From: Cyclobacterium plantarum
GTDB taxonomy: Bacteria > Bacteroidota > Bacteroidia > Cytophagales > Cyclobacteriaceae
Assembly: GCF_011290685.1 (NCBI RefSeq)
Contig: NZ_JAANYN010000002.1
Location: 917,677-981,676, forward strand
Length of the DNA: 64,000 bases
Direction: 5' to 3'
In this document: positions 47,432 to 57,528 of the stretch, one piece after another
Layout: each line of letters starts with the position of its first letter
How positions within the stretch are numbered: position 1 is the first letter of the stretch
The notes under the pieces: model-generated
Database searches by the model: none
What the model was told of the DNA's origin: nothing
Seen by the model: only the letters and a program-made list of their open reading frames with translations
Translations under genes and position numbers: made by a program

Positions 47432-48253
47432 ATGAAAAAATTAATTGTCCTTATTGATTTTTCACCCTATACGCCAACAATAATTAAGGTGGCTTATGAG
47501 TGGCAAAATTCGTACGGTGTTTCCCTCCAATTCATTAATCAAATCCCCGGTTTGGTTCCCACTCTGGCCAATTCTCCGGGTAAGGAACAAGTAATAGTTT
47601 TCGAAAAACAAGAAGCCGAAAAGAAGTTTTCGGTAGAATTGAAAAAATTAGCCCTGCCACGTGAAAAAGCTGAATTTTTGGCAATTGACAGTTCGATCAT
47701 CCATTTTTTAGCAAAAGAAACAAGTTCAGATGACATACTTTTATTGGGATTAAAAGGAACTGGTTTTCTTAAAAAATTTTTAATCGGCAGTACGGCTACA
47801 AATATTATCAATCACCTCAACAGGCTTATTATTGCTTTACCAAAATCCATCGAGCAGGCTCTTCCAAAGAAACTTGCCCTGGCCAGTCACGTTAATTTTC
47901 CTTTTAATGAACCGGCACTTACCCATCTTCTTAACACAATAGGAAACTCAATAGGAGAAATAGAGCTACTTACCATCCTTTCAGAAACAGATGACAAAAC
48001 TGAAAGCGAGGTATATTTGAATGCGCTTAAAGAAAAATTAGATGATAAATACCAATGTTTGGTGAAAATCTATGAGGGTACTGATGCTTTTAAAGTCATC
48101 AAAAACAGATACAGTGAGTATCCGGACGATTATCTTGTCCTTCAAAAAGGTTCCAGAACACTAAACGACAAACTATTCAGAAATTTTTTTATCAACGATT
48201 TGGTACACGAGGGGGCTACTCCTTTGATTATTCTCCCTTGTAAAGATGACTAA
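47432..48253 (+). CDS. Universal stress protein, tandem UspA domains
   Basis: A 273-aa cytoplasmic protein. The first domain opens with KKLIVLIDFSPYT and has a LLGLKGTGFLKKFLIGSTATNIINHL block in the place of the UspA nucleotide-binding loop. The second half repeats the fold less clearly. The family responds to starvation and stress, and some members bind ATP. It has its own spacer and converges on araA. Confidence 0.85.
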   Translation: MKKLIVLIDFSPYTPTIIKVAYEWQNSYGVSLQFINQIPGLVPTLANSPGKEQVIVFEKQEAEKKFSVELKKLALPREKAEFLAIDSSIIHFLAKETSSDDILLLGLKGTGFLKKFLIGSTATNIINHLNRLIIALPKSIEQALPKKLALASHVNFPFNEPALTHLLNTIGNSIGEIELLTILSETDDKTESEVYLNALKEKLDDKYQCLVKIYEGTDAFKVIKNRYSEYPDDYLVLQKGSRTLNDKLFRNFFINDLVHEGATPLIILPCKDD

Positions 48254-48325
48254 AACCACCAGAAATGGGATTCATTTTCTTGTAACCAACCAAATTATTG
48301 GTAAGGCAGGATTTGTTTCTACCCT

Positions 48326-49801
48326 TTAAAACCGTTTGAGAAAGGCTTTAAATTCTCTTATCCGGGTATCCCCATCAATCAACAAACATTCCAAACCTGC
48401 CATTTCCGCAAAATCTTCCATAACTTCAGTGGGCAAGTTCTGGCTAAAACCGGTATGGTGAGCACCTCCTGCCAGAATCCAGGCGGTAGCAGCGGTTTTA
48501 AAGTCTGGCTTAGGCCTCCACATACAGCGGGCCACCGGTAATTCAGGTAGATCCCTTGGGGGCATGATAGCTTCTACCTCATTAAGCACCAATCTGAATT
48601 TCGCCCCCAAATCTATAAGGGAAGCGTTAAGTGCATGTCCTCCCCCTGCGTTAAACACCAGCCTTACGGGGTCATCCTTACCCCCGATATCCAATGGATG
48701 TATTTCACATCGTACCGGCCCGGCTGCAAGGCTTTCATCCACTTCCAGCATATGGGCCCCCAGTACCAGTCCACCCTGCTCCTCCAAATCATAGGTGTAA
48801 TCCTCCATAAAAGCATTACCTCCGGGCAATCCCTTACCCATTACCTTCATGGCCCTTACCAGGGCCATGGTCTTCCAATCTCCCTCTCCAGCGTACCCAT
48901 ATCCCTGAGCCATTAGCCGCTGAACCGCAATGCCAGGCAACTGCTTCATGCCATGCAAATCCTCAAAGGTATTGGTAAAACCTTTGAAGGATCCCTGTTC
49001 CAGAAACTGCTTCAATCCCAACTCTATTCTTGCAGCATCTCTCAGGGATTCCCTCCTGCTTCCCTGCTTCTTCATTTGTTCATCTACCAGGTACTGCTGC
49101 TCGTAGGTTTCAATCAAACGATCGACAGCTGCAGAAGAGATTTCCGCTATTTGGGACACCAAATCCCCTACCCCATGGGTATTGACAGAGAAACCGAATT
49201 GCATCTCTGCGGACACTTTATTTCCTTCAGTGACAGCCACCTGCCGCATATTATCTCCAAACCGAACAAATTGGGCGCCTTGCCAATCGGACCAGCCACA
49301 AGCCGCCCGACACCAATTATCGATCTCCACCTGAACCTGTAGCTCCTTCCAATGTCCTACCACTACTTTTCTGGGGATTTCCATCCGGGTACAGATAAAT
49401 CCAAACTCCCGATCCCCATGAGCACTTTGGTTGAGGTTCATGAAATCCATGTCGATGGTATCCCAAGGCAAGTTTCGGTTATATTGGGTATGTAAATGTA
49501 AAAGAGGTTTTTGCAAAACCTTTAATCCATTGATCCACATCTTGGCAGGTGAAAAAGTGTGCATCCAGGTAATTACCCCTATGCAATTATCCTTCCCATT
49601 GGCTTGGGCAAGTACTTCATAAATAGCTACTGCTGAGGTAACAATGGGTTTATAAACAATATTGACAGCTATTTTTTCTGAAGCATGCAAAGCCGCTGCA
49701 ATTTCTTTGGCATGCAATGCTACGGTATTCAGGGTCTCTTCACCATACAAATGCTGGCTACCGGTTATAAACCACACTTCGTACTCAGGGAAACTTTTCA
49801 T
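48326..49801 (-). CDS. araA: L-arabinose isomerase
   Basis: A 491-aa protein matching AraA throughout ([13 protein letters not shown] at the start, [65 protein letters not shown]). It converts L-arabinose to L-ribulose in the cytoplasm using Mn2+. Full length. A 28-bp palindrome lies 30 bp upstream of its ATG. araD is 1 kb away on the other strand; no ribulokinase gene is in the window. Confidence 0.98.
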   Translation of the reverse strand: MKSFPEYEVWFITGSQHLYGEETLNTVALHAKEIAAALHASEKIAVNIVYKPIVTSAVAIYEVLAQANGKDNCIGVITWMHTFSPAKMWINGLKVLQKPLLHLHTQYNRNLPWDTIDMDFMNLNQSAHGDREFGFICTRMEIPRKVVVGHWKELQVQVEIDNWCRAACGWSDWQGAQFVRFGDNMRQVAVTEGNKVSAEMQFGFSVNTHGVGDLVSQIAEISSAAVDRLIETYEQQYLVDEQMKKQGSRRESLRDAARIELGLKQFLEQGSFKGFTNTFEDLHGMKQLPGIAVQRLMAQGYGYAGEGDWKTMALVRAMKVMGKGLPGGNAFMEDYTYDLEEQGGLVLGAHMLEVDESLAAGPVRCEIHPLDIGGKDDPVRLVFNAGGGHALNASLIDLGAKFRLVLNEVEAIMPPRDLPELPVARCMWRPKPDFKTAATAWILAGGAHHTGFSQNLPTEVMEDFAEMAGLECLLIDGDTRIREFKAFLKRF

Positions 49802-49830
49802 GTTATTTTTTATTAATTGTCATAATTACA

Positions 49831-49858
49831 CCTTATTTTCGGAAATAAAAAAATAAGG
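49831..49858. promoter_or_regulatory. Candidate operator palindrome upstream of araA
   Basis: Perfect 9-bp arms CCTTATTTT (49831-49839) and AAAATAAGG (49850-49858) with a 10-nt centre, 30 bp before the araA start. It is placed for an arabinose-responsive regulator, but no regulator gene is in view. Confidence 0.4.
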
Positions 49859-50032
49859 ATGAAGAAAATTCATTGACCTGAAAAAAGGCGGTTCCCAATT
49901 TAATATTTTCTTTTTGATGCTCAATCCCTTAAAGCAATACCGTTCCACCAAAAGAAATATATTGCCAGGCTGTCCTTTTTTTGGATTTTGGGTAAAATTT
50001 TTAGTTATTCACTCAGTCTATCTGCTTTCAAA

Positions 50033-50617
50033 ATGAATAAACTAGCCTGTTTAACGCTTATACTCTATTTTACCTTTTCTTTTGTCAACGCCCAAGCAGA
50101 GAAACGCTGCCAGATTTCGACGGCTTTTGGCTCCATAATTATTGAACTATATCCGGAAAAAGCTCCCGGAACAGTAACAAATTTTCTGAAGTATGTATCG
50201 AACGGCGCCTATGTAAATTCCAGTTTTTTTAGGGTATATACTCCTGAAAATGAATCTCAAAGGGACATTAAAATCCAGGTGATACAAGGGGGAAACGTTA
50301 CTGAGGAACAACTATTACCTCCAATACCCATTGAAACCACCCGGACAACAGGGATATTGCATGAACATGGCACCATTTCCATGGCAAGGCTTGGGCCCGA
50401 TTCAGCTCAAAGCAGCTTTTTTATTTGTCTGGGAGACCAACCGGAACTGGATTACGGTGGCAAGCGAAATCCGGACGGTCAAGGATTTGCTGCCTTTGGT
50501 AAGGTAGTTGAAGGAATAGATGTGGTGAAACAAATACAGGGATTGGAGAACAAAGAACAATACCTATTAGAGCCAGTCCTTATCCAGGAGATCAGGTTAT
50601 TAAAGCAAATCCATTAA
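50033..50617 (+). CDS. Exported cyclophilin-type peptidylprolyl isomerase
   Basis: A 194-aa protein from the ATG at 50033; a TTG at 49988 is less plausible because the signal peptide starts at the ATG. The signal (residues 1-20, ending VNA) is followed by the cyclophilin core: GSIIIELYPEKAPGTVTNFLKYV, a VIQGG block, GTISMARLGPDSAQSSFFICLGD and FAAFGKVVEG. It speeds proline isomerisation during folding in the periplasm. Its stop is 3 nt from the next small ORF. Confidence 0.93.
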   Translation: MNKLACLTLILYFTFSFVNAQAEKRCQISTAFGSIIIELYPEKAPGTVTNFLKYVSNGAYVNSSFFRVYTPENESQRDIKIQVIQGGNVTEEQLLPPIPIETTRTTGILHEHGTISMARLGPDSAQSSFFICLGDQPELDYGGKRNPDGQGFAAFGKVVEGIDVVKQIQGLENKEQYLLEPVLIQEIRLLKQIH

Positions 50618-50620
50618 CAA

Positions 50621-50764
50621 ATGTGTTCTCAGGTTAAATACAGCATTTATGCCGTTCTGTTGATTTGTTTCCATGGCTATGGCGCATCTGAAGAGGGAAG
50701 GGCAAAATTGTTCATCAAAACCATCGGCTGGTCAGCAGAGGGATGGCCAGAAGTTGATCTTTGA
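50621..50764 (+). pseudogene. Probable remnant of a GH43 arabinanase (internal deletion)
   Basis: A 47-codon ORF. It begins with a signal-like hydrophobic segment (YAVLLICFHG) and ends with FIKTIGWSAEGWPEVD, which resembles the C-terminal end of GH43 arabinan endo-1,5-alpha-L-arabinosidases (usually a W-x-x-D/E-G-W-P-V block). The catalytic body is absent, so this looks like a gene reduced by a large internal deletion. It lies between the cyclophilin gene and araD, where an arabinanase gene makes sense. Confidence 0.45.
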
Positions 50765-50823
50765 AATTTAAGATTAAATTAAACATACAGGGCTAGCCCT
50801 GATTGAATAAAAAAACCAAACTT

Positions 50824-51531
50824 ATGACAAGTAATTTTAAAGAATTGAAAAGGGAATGCTATGAGGCCAATATGGAACTGCCCCAACTTGGTTTAGTGGT
50901 TTATACTTTTGGCAATGTTAGTGCAGTTGACAGGGACAGGGCTGTTTTTGCGATTAAGCCAAGTGGATTGCCCTATGGTAATCTGAAGGCGGAGGATATT
51001 GTGATTGTAGATTATGATAATCGGGTGGTAGAAGGCAAAATGAGACCCTCTTCCGATACCAAAACCCATGCTTTTTTATATAAAAACTGGGTTGAAATCG
51101 GAGGCATATGTCACACCCATTCCACATTTGCGGTATCCTGGGCCCAGGCTCAAATGGATATTCCCATATTCGGCACCACCCATGCCGACCACAACACCAA
51201 AGATATACCCTGTGCCCCGCCCATGGCTGATGCACTAATTGCAGGGGATTACGAACACATGACCGGACAACAGATATTGGATTGTTTTTCCGAAAAGAAA
51301 CTGTCTTACGAAGAGGTTGAAATGGTATTGATAGGAAATCATGGCCCCTTTACCTGGGGGAAAAATGCTTCCAAAGCTGTTTACAACAGCAGGGTTTTGG
51401 AGGAAATTGCCCACATGGCCTTTCTGACTTTACAAATCAATCCCAAAGCGCCCCGACTCAAGCCGGCATTGATCCAAAAGCACTATGACCGGAAGCATGG
51501 TAAAGGTGCTTATTATGGGCAGGAAAGCTGA
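50824..51531 (+). CDS. araD: L-ribulose-5-phosphate 4-epimerase
   Basis: A 235-aa class II aldolase-fold protein from the ATG at 50824; an upstream TTG at 50803 is unlikely. GNVSAVDRD, IKPSGLPYG, SSDTKTHAFLY, ICHTHSTFAVSWAQ (zinc histidines) and LIGNHGPFTWG are all AraD signatures. It converts L-ribulose 5-phosphate to D-xylulose 5-phosphate in the cytoplasm. It follows the arabinanase remnant and is followed by a bidirectional terminator. Confidence 0.97.
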   Translation: MTSNFKELKRECYEANMELPQLGLVVYTFGNVSAVDRDRAVFAIKPSGLPYGNLKAEDIVIVDYDNRVVEGKMRPSSDTKTHAFLYKNWVEIGGICHTHSTFAVSWAQAQMDIPIFGTTHADHNTKDIPCAPPMADALIAGDYEHMTGQQILDCFSEKKLSYEEVEMVLIGNHGPFTWGKNASKAVYNSRVLEEIAHMAFLTLQINPKAPRLKPALIQKHYDRKHGKGAYYGQES

Positions 51532-51539
51532 AAAAAATA

Positions 51540-51572
51540 AAAACCTCCGGAGCAATGCCCCGGAGGTTTTAA
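51540..51572. terminator. Bidirectional terminator between araD and the RND pump
   Basis: Perfect 11-bp arms AAAACCTCCGG and CCGGAGGTTTT with a 9-nt loop. A-run on the left and T-run on the right let it serve both the araD transcript and the efflux operon. Confidence 0.85.
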
Positions 51573-51607
51573 CACTTAAAAAACCACCAACCTTTAATTA
51601 AATCTTA

Positions 51608-54600
51608 TTAATTGCTCTTGCGAGCAATAGAATTTAATTTGTCTGCCAATAAATACATTACCGGCACTATTACTAACGTCAAAAAGGTCGCAAAGGTTAA
51701 CCCAAATATCACGGTCCATGCCATTGGCCCCCAGAAGTCTGCGTTGTCCCCTCCTATGTAAAATTTCGGATCAAATGAGGACAGCAGACCATAAAAATCG
51801 ATATTCATCCCGAGGGCTAAAGGAATCAGCCCCAGAACGGTAGTGATGGCCGTCAGTAGTACCGGCCTCAACCTGATTTTACCTCCCTGAATGATGCTGT
51901 CCAGGAGATCCTCCTTAGATAAAAATCCATCTTCAGGGATATCAAGTTCCTCCCTTTTTCTCATCCTTACCAAATTCGTATAATCAATAAGTACAATGGC
52001 GTTGTTTACCACCACCCCCGCCAGTGAGATGATGCCAATCCCCGTCATGATGATCACAAAATCCATATTGAATGCCAACAATCCCAAAAAGACCCCTATG
52101 GTACTGAACACCACAGAAGCCATAATGATGAACGGGGTGGTCACCGAATTGAATTGAGCCACAATAATCAGGAAAATCAAGGATATGGAAATAAGCAATG
52201 CCCTGGTAAGGAATTCAGCAGATTTTGCCTGCTCCTCCTGCTCTCCGGTAAAACTCAAATCGATACCTTCCGGCACCTCAATATCCTGCATCAATTGCTT
52301 GATCTCATTATTAATTTCTGTGGCATTATATCCATCATTGACATTGGAAAATAAGGTAATCACCCTCTCCAGGTCTTTCCTTTTTACTGATCCATAAGTG
52401 GAACTGTATTCCAGACTGGCAACCGAAGAAATTGGAATTTCCTTTAGGTTACCAAATTTATCCCTGAAACTAATTTTCTTGTTCAATAAAGCGCCGATTT
52501 CATACCGGTACTCCTCTGCCAACCGCAATTGAATAGGGTAATCATCTTCTCCTTCTTTAAACTTGGAAACTTCCAATCCAAACAAAGCTGTCCTGAGTTC
52601 ATTAGCGATGGTGGACGTGGACAAGCCAAACCTCCTGGCCTTTTCCCGGTCAATATCAATTATCAGTTCAGGGTTTCCCAGCTCCAGATCAGATTTTAAT
52701 TCTTCTATGCCCTGAATACCGGATTCGTTGATTTGTTCCCGCACCTGACTCACAAAAGCGATCAATTGATCAAAGTTCTCTCCACTGATTTCAATATTGA
52801 TTGGTTTTCCTACAGGCGGGCCATTTCTTTGCTTATCAACGGTTACCAGTACACCAGGATACCCTTCTGCCAGGTTCCTGATTTTCTCCATTACCTCATT
52901 GGTATTTACCCCATCCCTAAACTGATACTCCACAAATCCGATGGTAATTTTTGCCTTATGTGGGGTCTTTGCCTGGCTGGGACCCTCCAGCGGATCCCCC
53001 GTTCCTTCCCCGACTTGAGTAATGACAGACTCTATGATGTTATCATAGGGTTCCAAAAGTTCAAATAAATCGTCCTCCAATTGGTGGACAAAATCATTGG
53101 TAGCCTCAATATCCGTACCTATGGGCTTTTCCATATAAATACTCACCAATGCAGGCTGATTGTCAGGAAAAAAGAGAATCTTGGGTGCCCTTATATACAA
53201 CAAGACCAGGGAAACTACCAGCAACAATACCGTTCCTCCAAAAAACAAATAGGGTTTAGATCCCTTCAAGGCAAAGTGAAGGGTATTCTCATACAGGTTT
53301 TCCAGCTTGACCAAAAATACATTTTGAAACCAGCGAATGGCTTTTCTTAAGGCAAAAACATTGAAAATCGTCAAAAGGGCCGCCAGAAACAACAGGTTGC
53401 CCAAAGCAATCCAGCTGGCAAAGTAGCACACTATTGCCATTGAGGTCAATACCGCAGCCACGATCATGGGTTTTTGCACCGGTTTCCTTTTGTCCACATC
53501 CTGAATCTTCATGTACAAAGCTGTGAGTACCGGATTAATGACAAGTGCAACAAAAAGGGAAGAGGACAAAACAATAATCAGGGTAATGGGCAGGTATTTC
53601 ATAAACTCCCCGATAATATCATCCCAAAAGGCCAAAGGAAGAAATGCAGCCAGGGTTGTGGCAGTCGAGGTAATAATGGGCCATGCGACCTCTCCCACAC
53701 CTTCTTTGGCTGCCCGTACGGCAGATTTCCCTTCCTGCATTAGTCGGTAAATGTTTTCTACTACCACAATCCCGTTATCCACCAACATGCCCAATGCCAG
53801 GATCAAAGAAAACAAGACCATCAAATTCAAGGTGACACCCAGAGAATTGAGTACCAAAAAGGAAATAAACATGGACAAGGGAATGGCAATACCTACAAAC
53901 AAGGCATTCCTGAAGCCCAGAAAAAACATCAGCACCAGCACTACCAGGATCACTCCTGAGACTATGCTGTTTTCCAAATTGTCTACCTGTGAACGGGTAG
54001 CTTTAGACTGATCATTGGTGATGGTGACCTCCAGATCTTCGGGAAACCGATTGATTTTTACATCTTCTATCAGTTCTTTGATTTTGTCAGAAGCATCCAG
54101 TAGATTTTCCCCGCTTCTTTTGACCACATTGATGGTAACCACCGGAAGTTTATTGCTTCTGGCATAGCTTTCCCTCTCTTTATAAGTATCGCTCACGGAG
54201 GCCACATCCCTGAGGTATACGATTTTATTATTTTCCGTCTTTACGATAACGTCTTCCAATTGCATGGGGTCCGTAAATTCCCCCGCAATCCGCAAGGTTC
54301 TGCGGTAATCCCCTGAAAGGATATTGCCTCCGGAAATGGTAACATTTTCATCAGCCACCGCACTGGAAATATCCGAAAAGGTAACCCCGTTGGCTTCCAT
54401 TTTATACAAATCGGCATTGATCTGTATTTCCCGCTCTATGGTTCCTCCCAGATCTGCACTGGAGATTTCCGACAGTTTTTCAATTTCATCCTCCAGATAT
54501 TCTCCGTATTTTTTCAGTTCCTGCTCGGTATAGTTGCCTGAAATATTCACGTTCATGATCGGAAATTCCGAGGTATTGATTTCCAATACATCAGGATCCC

Positions 54601-55015
54601 TGTCCAGGTCCGTGGGCAGCTCACTTTTGGCTTTATCCACTGCATCCTTAACATCCTGTAAAGCCTTGGATATATCCACATTGGGATTGAATTCCACCAC
54701 AATAGAGGAAAAATCCTGAATGGAAGTAGAACTCACATCTTTCAGGTTGTTGATGGATTTAAGTTCCTTTTCTATGGGCCTGGTGATCAGGTTTTCCATA
54801 TCCACCGGAGAATTACCAGGATATGCCGTACCTACATAAACGGTAGGGATGACAATTTCCGGAAAACTTTCCTTGGGCATGGTCCGGTAGGCAAACATCC
54901 CCAGGAATGTAATGATTAAGGTAAGGATCACCACACTGGTCCGGTTGTCTACCGAAAGTGTGGAAATACCAAACTCCCTGATCAGGCCTTTTTTTGATTT
55001 GTTATCTGTATCCAT
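51608..55015 (-). CDS. RND-family inner-membrane efflux transporter
   Basis: A 1135-aa protein from the ATG at 55015; an ATG at 55033 would overlap the adaptor stop. It has 12 expected membrane helices and two large periplasmic loops of the HAE-type family. SLILALGMLVDNGIVVVENIYR carries the proton-relay acidic residue region, and a second copy reads LAGVVVNNAIVLIDYTNL. A roughly 60-residue hydrophobic insertion follows helix 6. It exports hydrophobic compounds with proton-motive force as the pump of the tripartite system encoded with the next two genes. Confidence 0.94.
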   Translation of the reverse strand: MDTDNKSKKGLIREFGISTLSVDNRTSVVILTLIITFLGMFAYRTMPKESFPEIVIPTVYVGTAYPGNSPVDMENLITRPIEKELKSINNLKDVSSTSIQDFSSIVVEFNPNVDISKALQDVKDAVDKAKSELPTDLDRDPDVLEINTSEFPIMNVNISGNYTEQELKKYGEYLEDEIEKLSEISSADLGGTIEREIQINADLYKMEANGVTFSDISSAVADENVTISGGNILSGDYRRTLRIAGEFTDPMQLEDVIVKTENNKIVYLRDVASVSDTYKERESYARSNKLPVVTINVVKRSGENLLDASDKIKELIEDVKINRFPEDLEVTITNDQSKATRSQVDNLENSIVSGVILVVLVLMFFLGFRNALFVGIAIPLSMFISFLVLNSLGVTLNLMVLFSLILALGMLVDNGIVVVENIYRLMQEGKSAVRAAKEGVGEVAWPIITSTATTLAAFLPLAFWDDIIGEFMKYLPITLIIVLSSSLFVALVINPVLTALYMKIQDVDKRKPVQKPMIVAAVLTSMAIVCYFASWIALGNLLFLAALLTIFNVFALRKAIRWFQNVFLVKLENLYENTLHFALKGSKPYLFFGGTVLLLVVSLVLLYIRAPKILFFPDNQPALVSIYMEKPIGTDIEATNDFVHQLEDDLFELLEPYDNIIESVITQVGEGTGDPLEGPSQAKTPHKAKITIGFVEYQFRDGVNTNEVMEKIRNLAEGYPGVLVTVDKQRNGPPVGKPINIEISGENFDQLIAFVSQVREQINESGIQGIEELKSDLELGNPELIIDIDREKARRFGLSTSTIANELRTALFGLEVSKFKEGEDDYPIQLRLAEEYRYEIGALLNKKISFRDKFGNLKEIPISSVASLEYSSTYGSVKRKDLERVITLFSNVNDGYNATEINNEIKQLMQDIEVPEGIDLSFTGEQEEQAKSAEFLTRALLISISLIFLIIVAQFNSVTTPFIIMASVVFSTIGVFLGLLAFNMDFVIIMTGIGIISLAGVVVNNAIVLIDYTNLVRMRKREELDIPEDGFLSKEDLLDSIIQGGKIRLRPVLLTAITTVLGLIPLALGMNIDFYGLLSSFDPKFYIGGDNADFWGPMAWTVIFGLTFATFLTLVIVPVMYLLADKLNSIARKSN

Positions 55016-55022
55016 AAATGCC

Positions 55023-56153
55023 TTATGATGCAATGTTTACATTAAAATTATCTCCAACTTCTCTGAATCCCTTGTCTACCAGTGTTTCCGTACCATCCAG
55101 GCCTTCCAGAATTTCTGTCTCACCCTTATACGTCATGCCCCTTTCGACATATTTTTTCCTGGCCATGCCCTCTTCCACCACAAAGACATAACTGCCTTTA
55201 TTGTCCTGAAGAATCAAATAGGTAGGCACAATCACTGCCTCGGGGTTTTCATAATCCTGTATATTCAATACCGAAAGCATATTGGGTTTTACAAGCTCCA
55301 TTTTGGGTAAAAACACCTCTACTTTGAAAGTCCGGTTGTCGGGATTAATGACGCTGCCGATTGCCGTCACCTTGGTCTTGAGGGATTTGTCGATGGATGG
55401 AAAGCGAATACTTACAGAGTCGCCCCGCTCCAGGATACCAATATACCTTTCGGAAATATCACCTTCTATAAAAAGGTCGTCCTCCCCTATCATGTTGACA
55501 ATGGGGGAACCTGGTTGCACCAGCTCCCCTACCCTAATCAGCAACTCCTCCACTGTACCGTTAAACGGCGCCCTCACCGTTGTCCTGTCTCTCTGAAGTT
55601 CAAGTGAGGACAGGTTTTTTTCCAGTGTTTCCATGCGGTTTTTTGCTTCCAGGTATTGCATTTCAGTACCAATTTGCTGGTTCCAAAGTCGCTCCTGCTT
55701 TTCGAAAACCGTCCTGGCCAAATCCAACTGGGTTTGAATTTCAGCTATACTTCTCTCGACAGATTCGGCATCAATAGTGGCAATTACCTGTCCCTTTTTC
55801 ACGGACATCCCTTCCCGGGTTACTATTTCCTCAATTCGCCCGGAAAGCTCTGCACTGATATTGACATTCTTTTTTGACAAAACCGAGCCGGTAACTTCTA
55901 CATAATGCTCAAAATTTCCCCGCTCGGGCTGTGCCGTGGTAATTAAAACAGATTTCCGTTGATTTCTCCTGAATTCGGGATCCAGCCGGGAGATTTCTTC
56001 TTCCAGCTCCTGAATAGAGACCTTTAGTGCTGCTGCTTCTGATTTGTAGGCTTCCAGTTGGTCCTTTTTTTCGGCCAGCTCATCCTTAGGCTCGGAGCAG
56101 GCAACTACCCCAATCAGCAGGGCTAGTGTTAAAAACTTGATGGTATTTTTCAT
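55023..56153 (-). CDS. RND periplasmic adaptor (membrane fusion) lipoprotein
   Basis: A 376-aa lipoprotein (C19, VVACS). A coiled coil (about 22-60) precedes the lipoyl half-motifs (GRIEEIVTREGMSVKKGQVIATID, then VRAPFNGTVEELLIRVGELVQPGSPI), with the helical hairpin between them and the beta-barrel domain after. It links the RND pump to the outer-membrane channel. It lies between the OMF and RND genes with only a few bases between. Confidence 0.94.
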   Translation of the reverse strand: MKNTIKFLTLALLIGVVACSEPKDELAEKKDQLEAYKSEAAALKVSIQELEEEISRLDPEFRRNQRKSVLITTAQPERGNFEHYVEVTGSVLSKKNVNISAELSGRIEEIVTREGMSVKKGQVIATIDAESVERSIAEIQTQLDLARTVFEKQERLWNQQIGTEMQYLEAKNRMETLEKNLSSLELQRDRTTVRAPFNGTVEELLIRVGELVQPGSPIVNMIGEDDLFIEGDISERYIGILERGDSVSIRFPSIDKSLKTKVTAIGSVINPDNRTFKVEVFLPKMELVKPNMLSVLNIQDYENPEAVIVPTYLILQDNKGSYVFVVEEGMARKKYVERGMTYKGETEILEGLDGTETLVDKGFREVGDNFNVNIAS

Positions 56154-56177
56154 AAAATATTACGGTATCCTTTTTGA

Positions 56178-57524
56178 TTATTTTAAAATTCCCAATGCTT
56201 TTTCCAAATCCACTTTTGCGATGAAGGCATCATACAAGGCAGAGAAATAATTGGTTTCTGCCTCCTTAAGGGCTGAATCCGCCTCTACTACTTCAAGGTT
56301 AGAACCAACTCCCTCCTGATATTTTATTTTAGCCATATCAAATACCTCCAGTGCCAAATCCCGATTTTCCCTTTGTACATCCAGTGCCTTAAGGCTATTG
56401 ATCAGGTTTTGACGAGATTGAAATTTTTCTATTACAATATTTTGAAGCACAGACTCCTTCTGTACTTCAAGTTGCCTGAGCTGTACCCTATTTTGCTGAA
56501 TTTTATACCTTTTTGTAAATCCATCAAAAATGGGAATCTGTAGCGTTACACCTATAACTGAGCCCGTAAACCAATCTCCGGACCACAGGTTTGAAAAGTT
56601 GCCCCCAAAGGCATTACGCTGGAAGGTATAATTGGCATCCAGACGGGGCATGTATTGAATCTGATTGTTTTTAAGATCCAGCGTAGCTAAGTCATAATTG
56701 GTATTGACCTGATCAATTTCCACTCTCTGCTCCCCTTCTTCCACCAGCAACCTTTCTGCATCCAGAAGGGACTCCAGCCCTGTAATCGTGTCCACAAGGG
56801 TGATTTCCTGACTTTGCGGCATTCCCATCTGGAACTTCAACAGCCGCATGCTTACCAAAGTCGCTGTTTTCGCCTTGTCTAATTCAGTTTGAATGTTGTT
56901 GTGCTGCACCTGAATCCGGCTAACATCAATCTTTTCTGCAAAACCCTCCTCATAGAGTATTTTTGTCTCTTTAAGAAGGGTATCAATACGGCTCAAATTG
57001 GCCTTTACCAGTGCCTCCCTTTCCCCGCTGACTAAAACCGAATAATACGCTTTCTTAACATTCTCGATAACTTCGAGTTCGGTTAACTTTCGGTCCACTT
57101 CAGCCAGTTGACGATACGTTTTAGCTGCCTTCAGTCCGATAAAATAAGAGCCGTTGAAAATCATCTGGGAAACAGTCGCTGTCAAACCGGCCGTAAACTC
57201 GGGAGAAAATTGAACGCCAATAAACTCACCTTCCTGAGCTTCAGGATCAAGAAACACCGCAGGAAATGGGGTTATGGGTACAACCAGATTTTTGGTTGCA
57301 TTGAGGTTGGCATTAATTTGCGGCAGGCCTTCGGCGGTACGCTCTCCTACTAATCCCCTGGCAGCTTCAATTTCAAGCCTGGCATTTCTGGCCTCCGCAT
57401 TATTTTCAAGGGCATACGACACACTTTCCTCCAGGGTAAAGGGAGTTTCCTGGGCCCTTGCTTCTGTAATCCAATAACCATTAAGGAAAATGATCAGTGA
57501 TAAAATTGCAAGTTTAAAATTCAT
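56178..57524 (-). CDS. TolC-family outer-membrane efflux protein
   Basis: A 448-aa protein with a signal peptide (residues 1-25, ending ARAQ). It shows two halves of long amphipathic helices with ALENNAEARNARLEIEAARG at the start and the matching KYQEGVGSNLEVVEADSALKEAETNYFSALYDAF near the end, the TolC repeat signature. It forms the exit duct of the pump. It starts 4 nt after the TetR stop, so TetR heads the operon. Confidence 0.93.
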   Translation of the reverse strand: MNFKLAILSLIIFLNGYWITEARAQETPFTLEESVSYALENNAEARNARLEIEAARGLVGERTAEGLPQINANLNATKNLVVPITPFPAVFLDPEAQEGEFIGVQFSPEFTAGLTATVSQMIFNGSYFIGLKAAKTYRQLAEVDRKLTELEVIENVKKAYYSVLVSGEREALVKANLSRIDTLLKETKILYEEGFAEKIDVSRIQVQHNNIQTELDKAKTATLVSMRLLKFQMGMPQSQEITLVDTITGLESLLDAERLLVEEGEQRVEIDQVNTNYDLATLDLKNNQIQYMPRLDANYTFQRNAFGGNFSNLWSGDWFTGSVIGVTLQIPIFDGFTKRYKIQQNRVQLRQLEVQKESVLQNIVIEKFQSRQNLINSLKALDVQRENRDLALEVFDMAKIKYQEGVGSNLEVVEADSALKEAETNYFSALYDAFIAKVDLEKALGILK

Positions 57525-57528
57525 AAAA

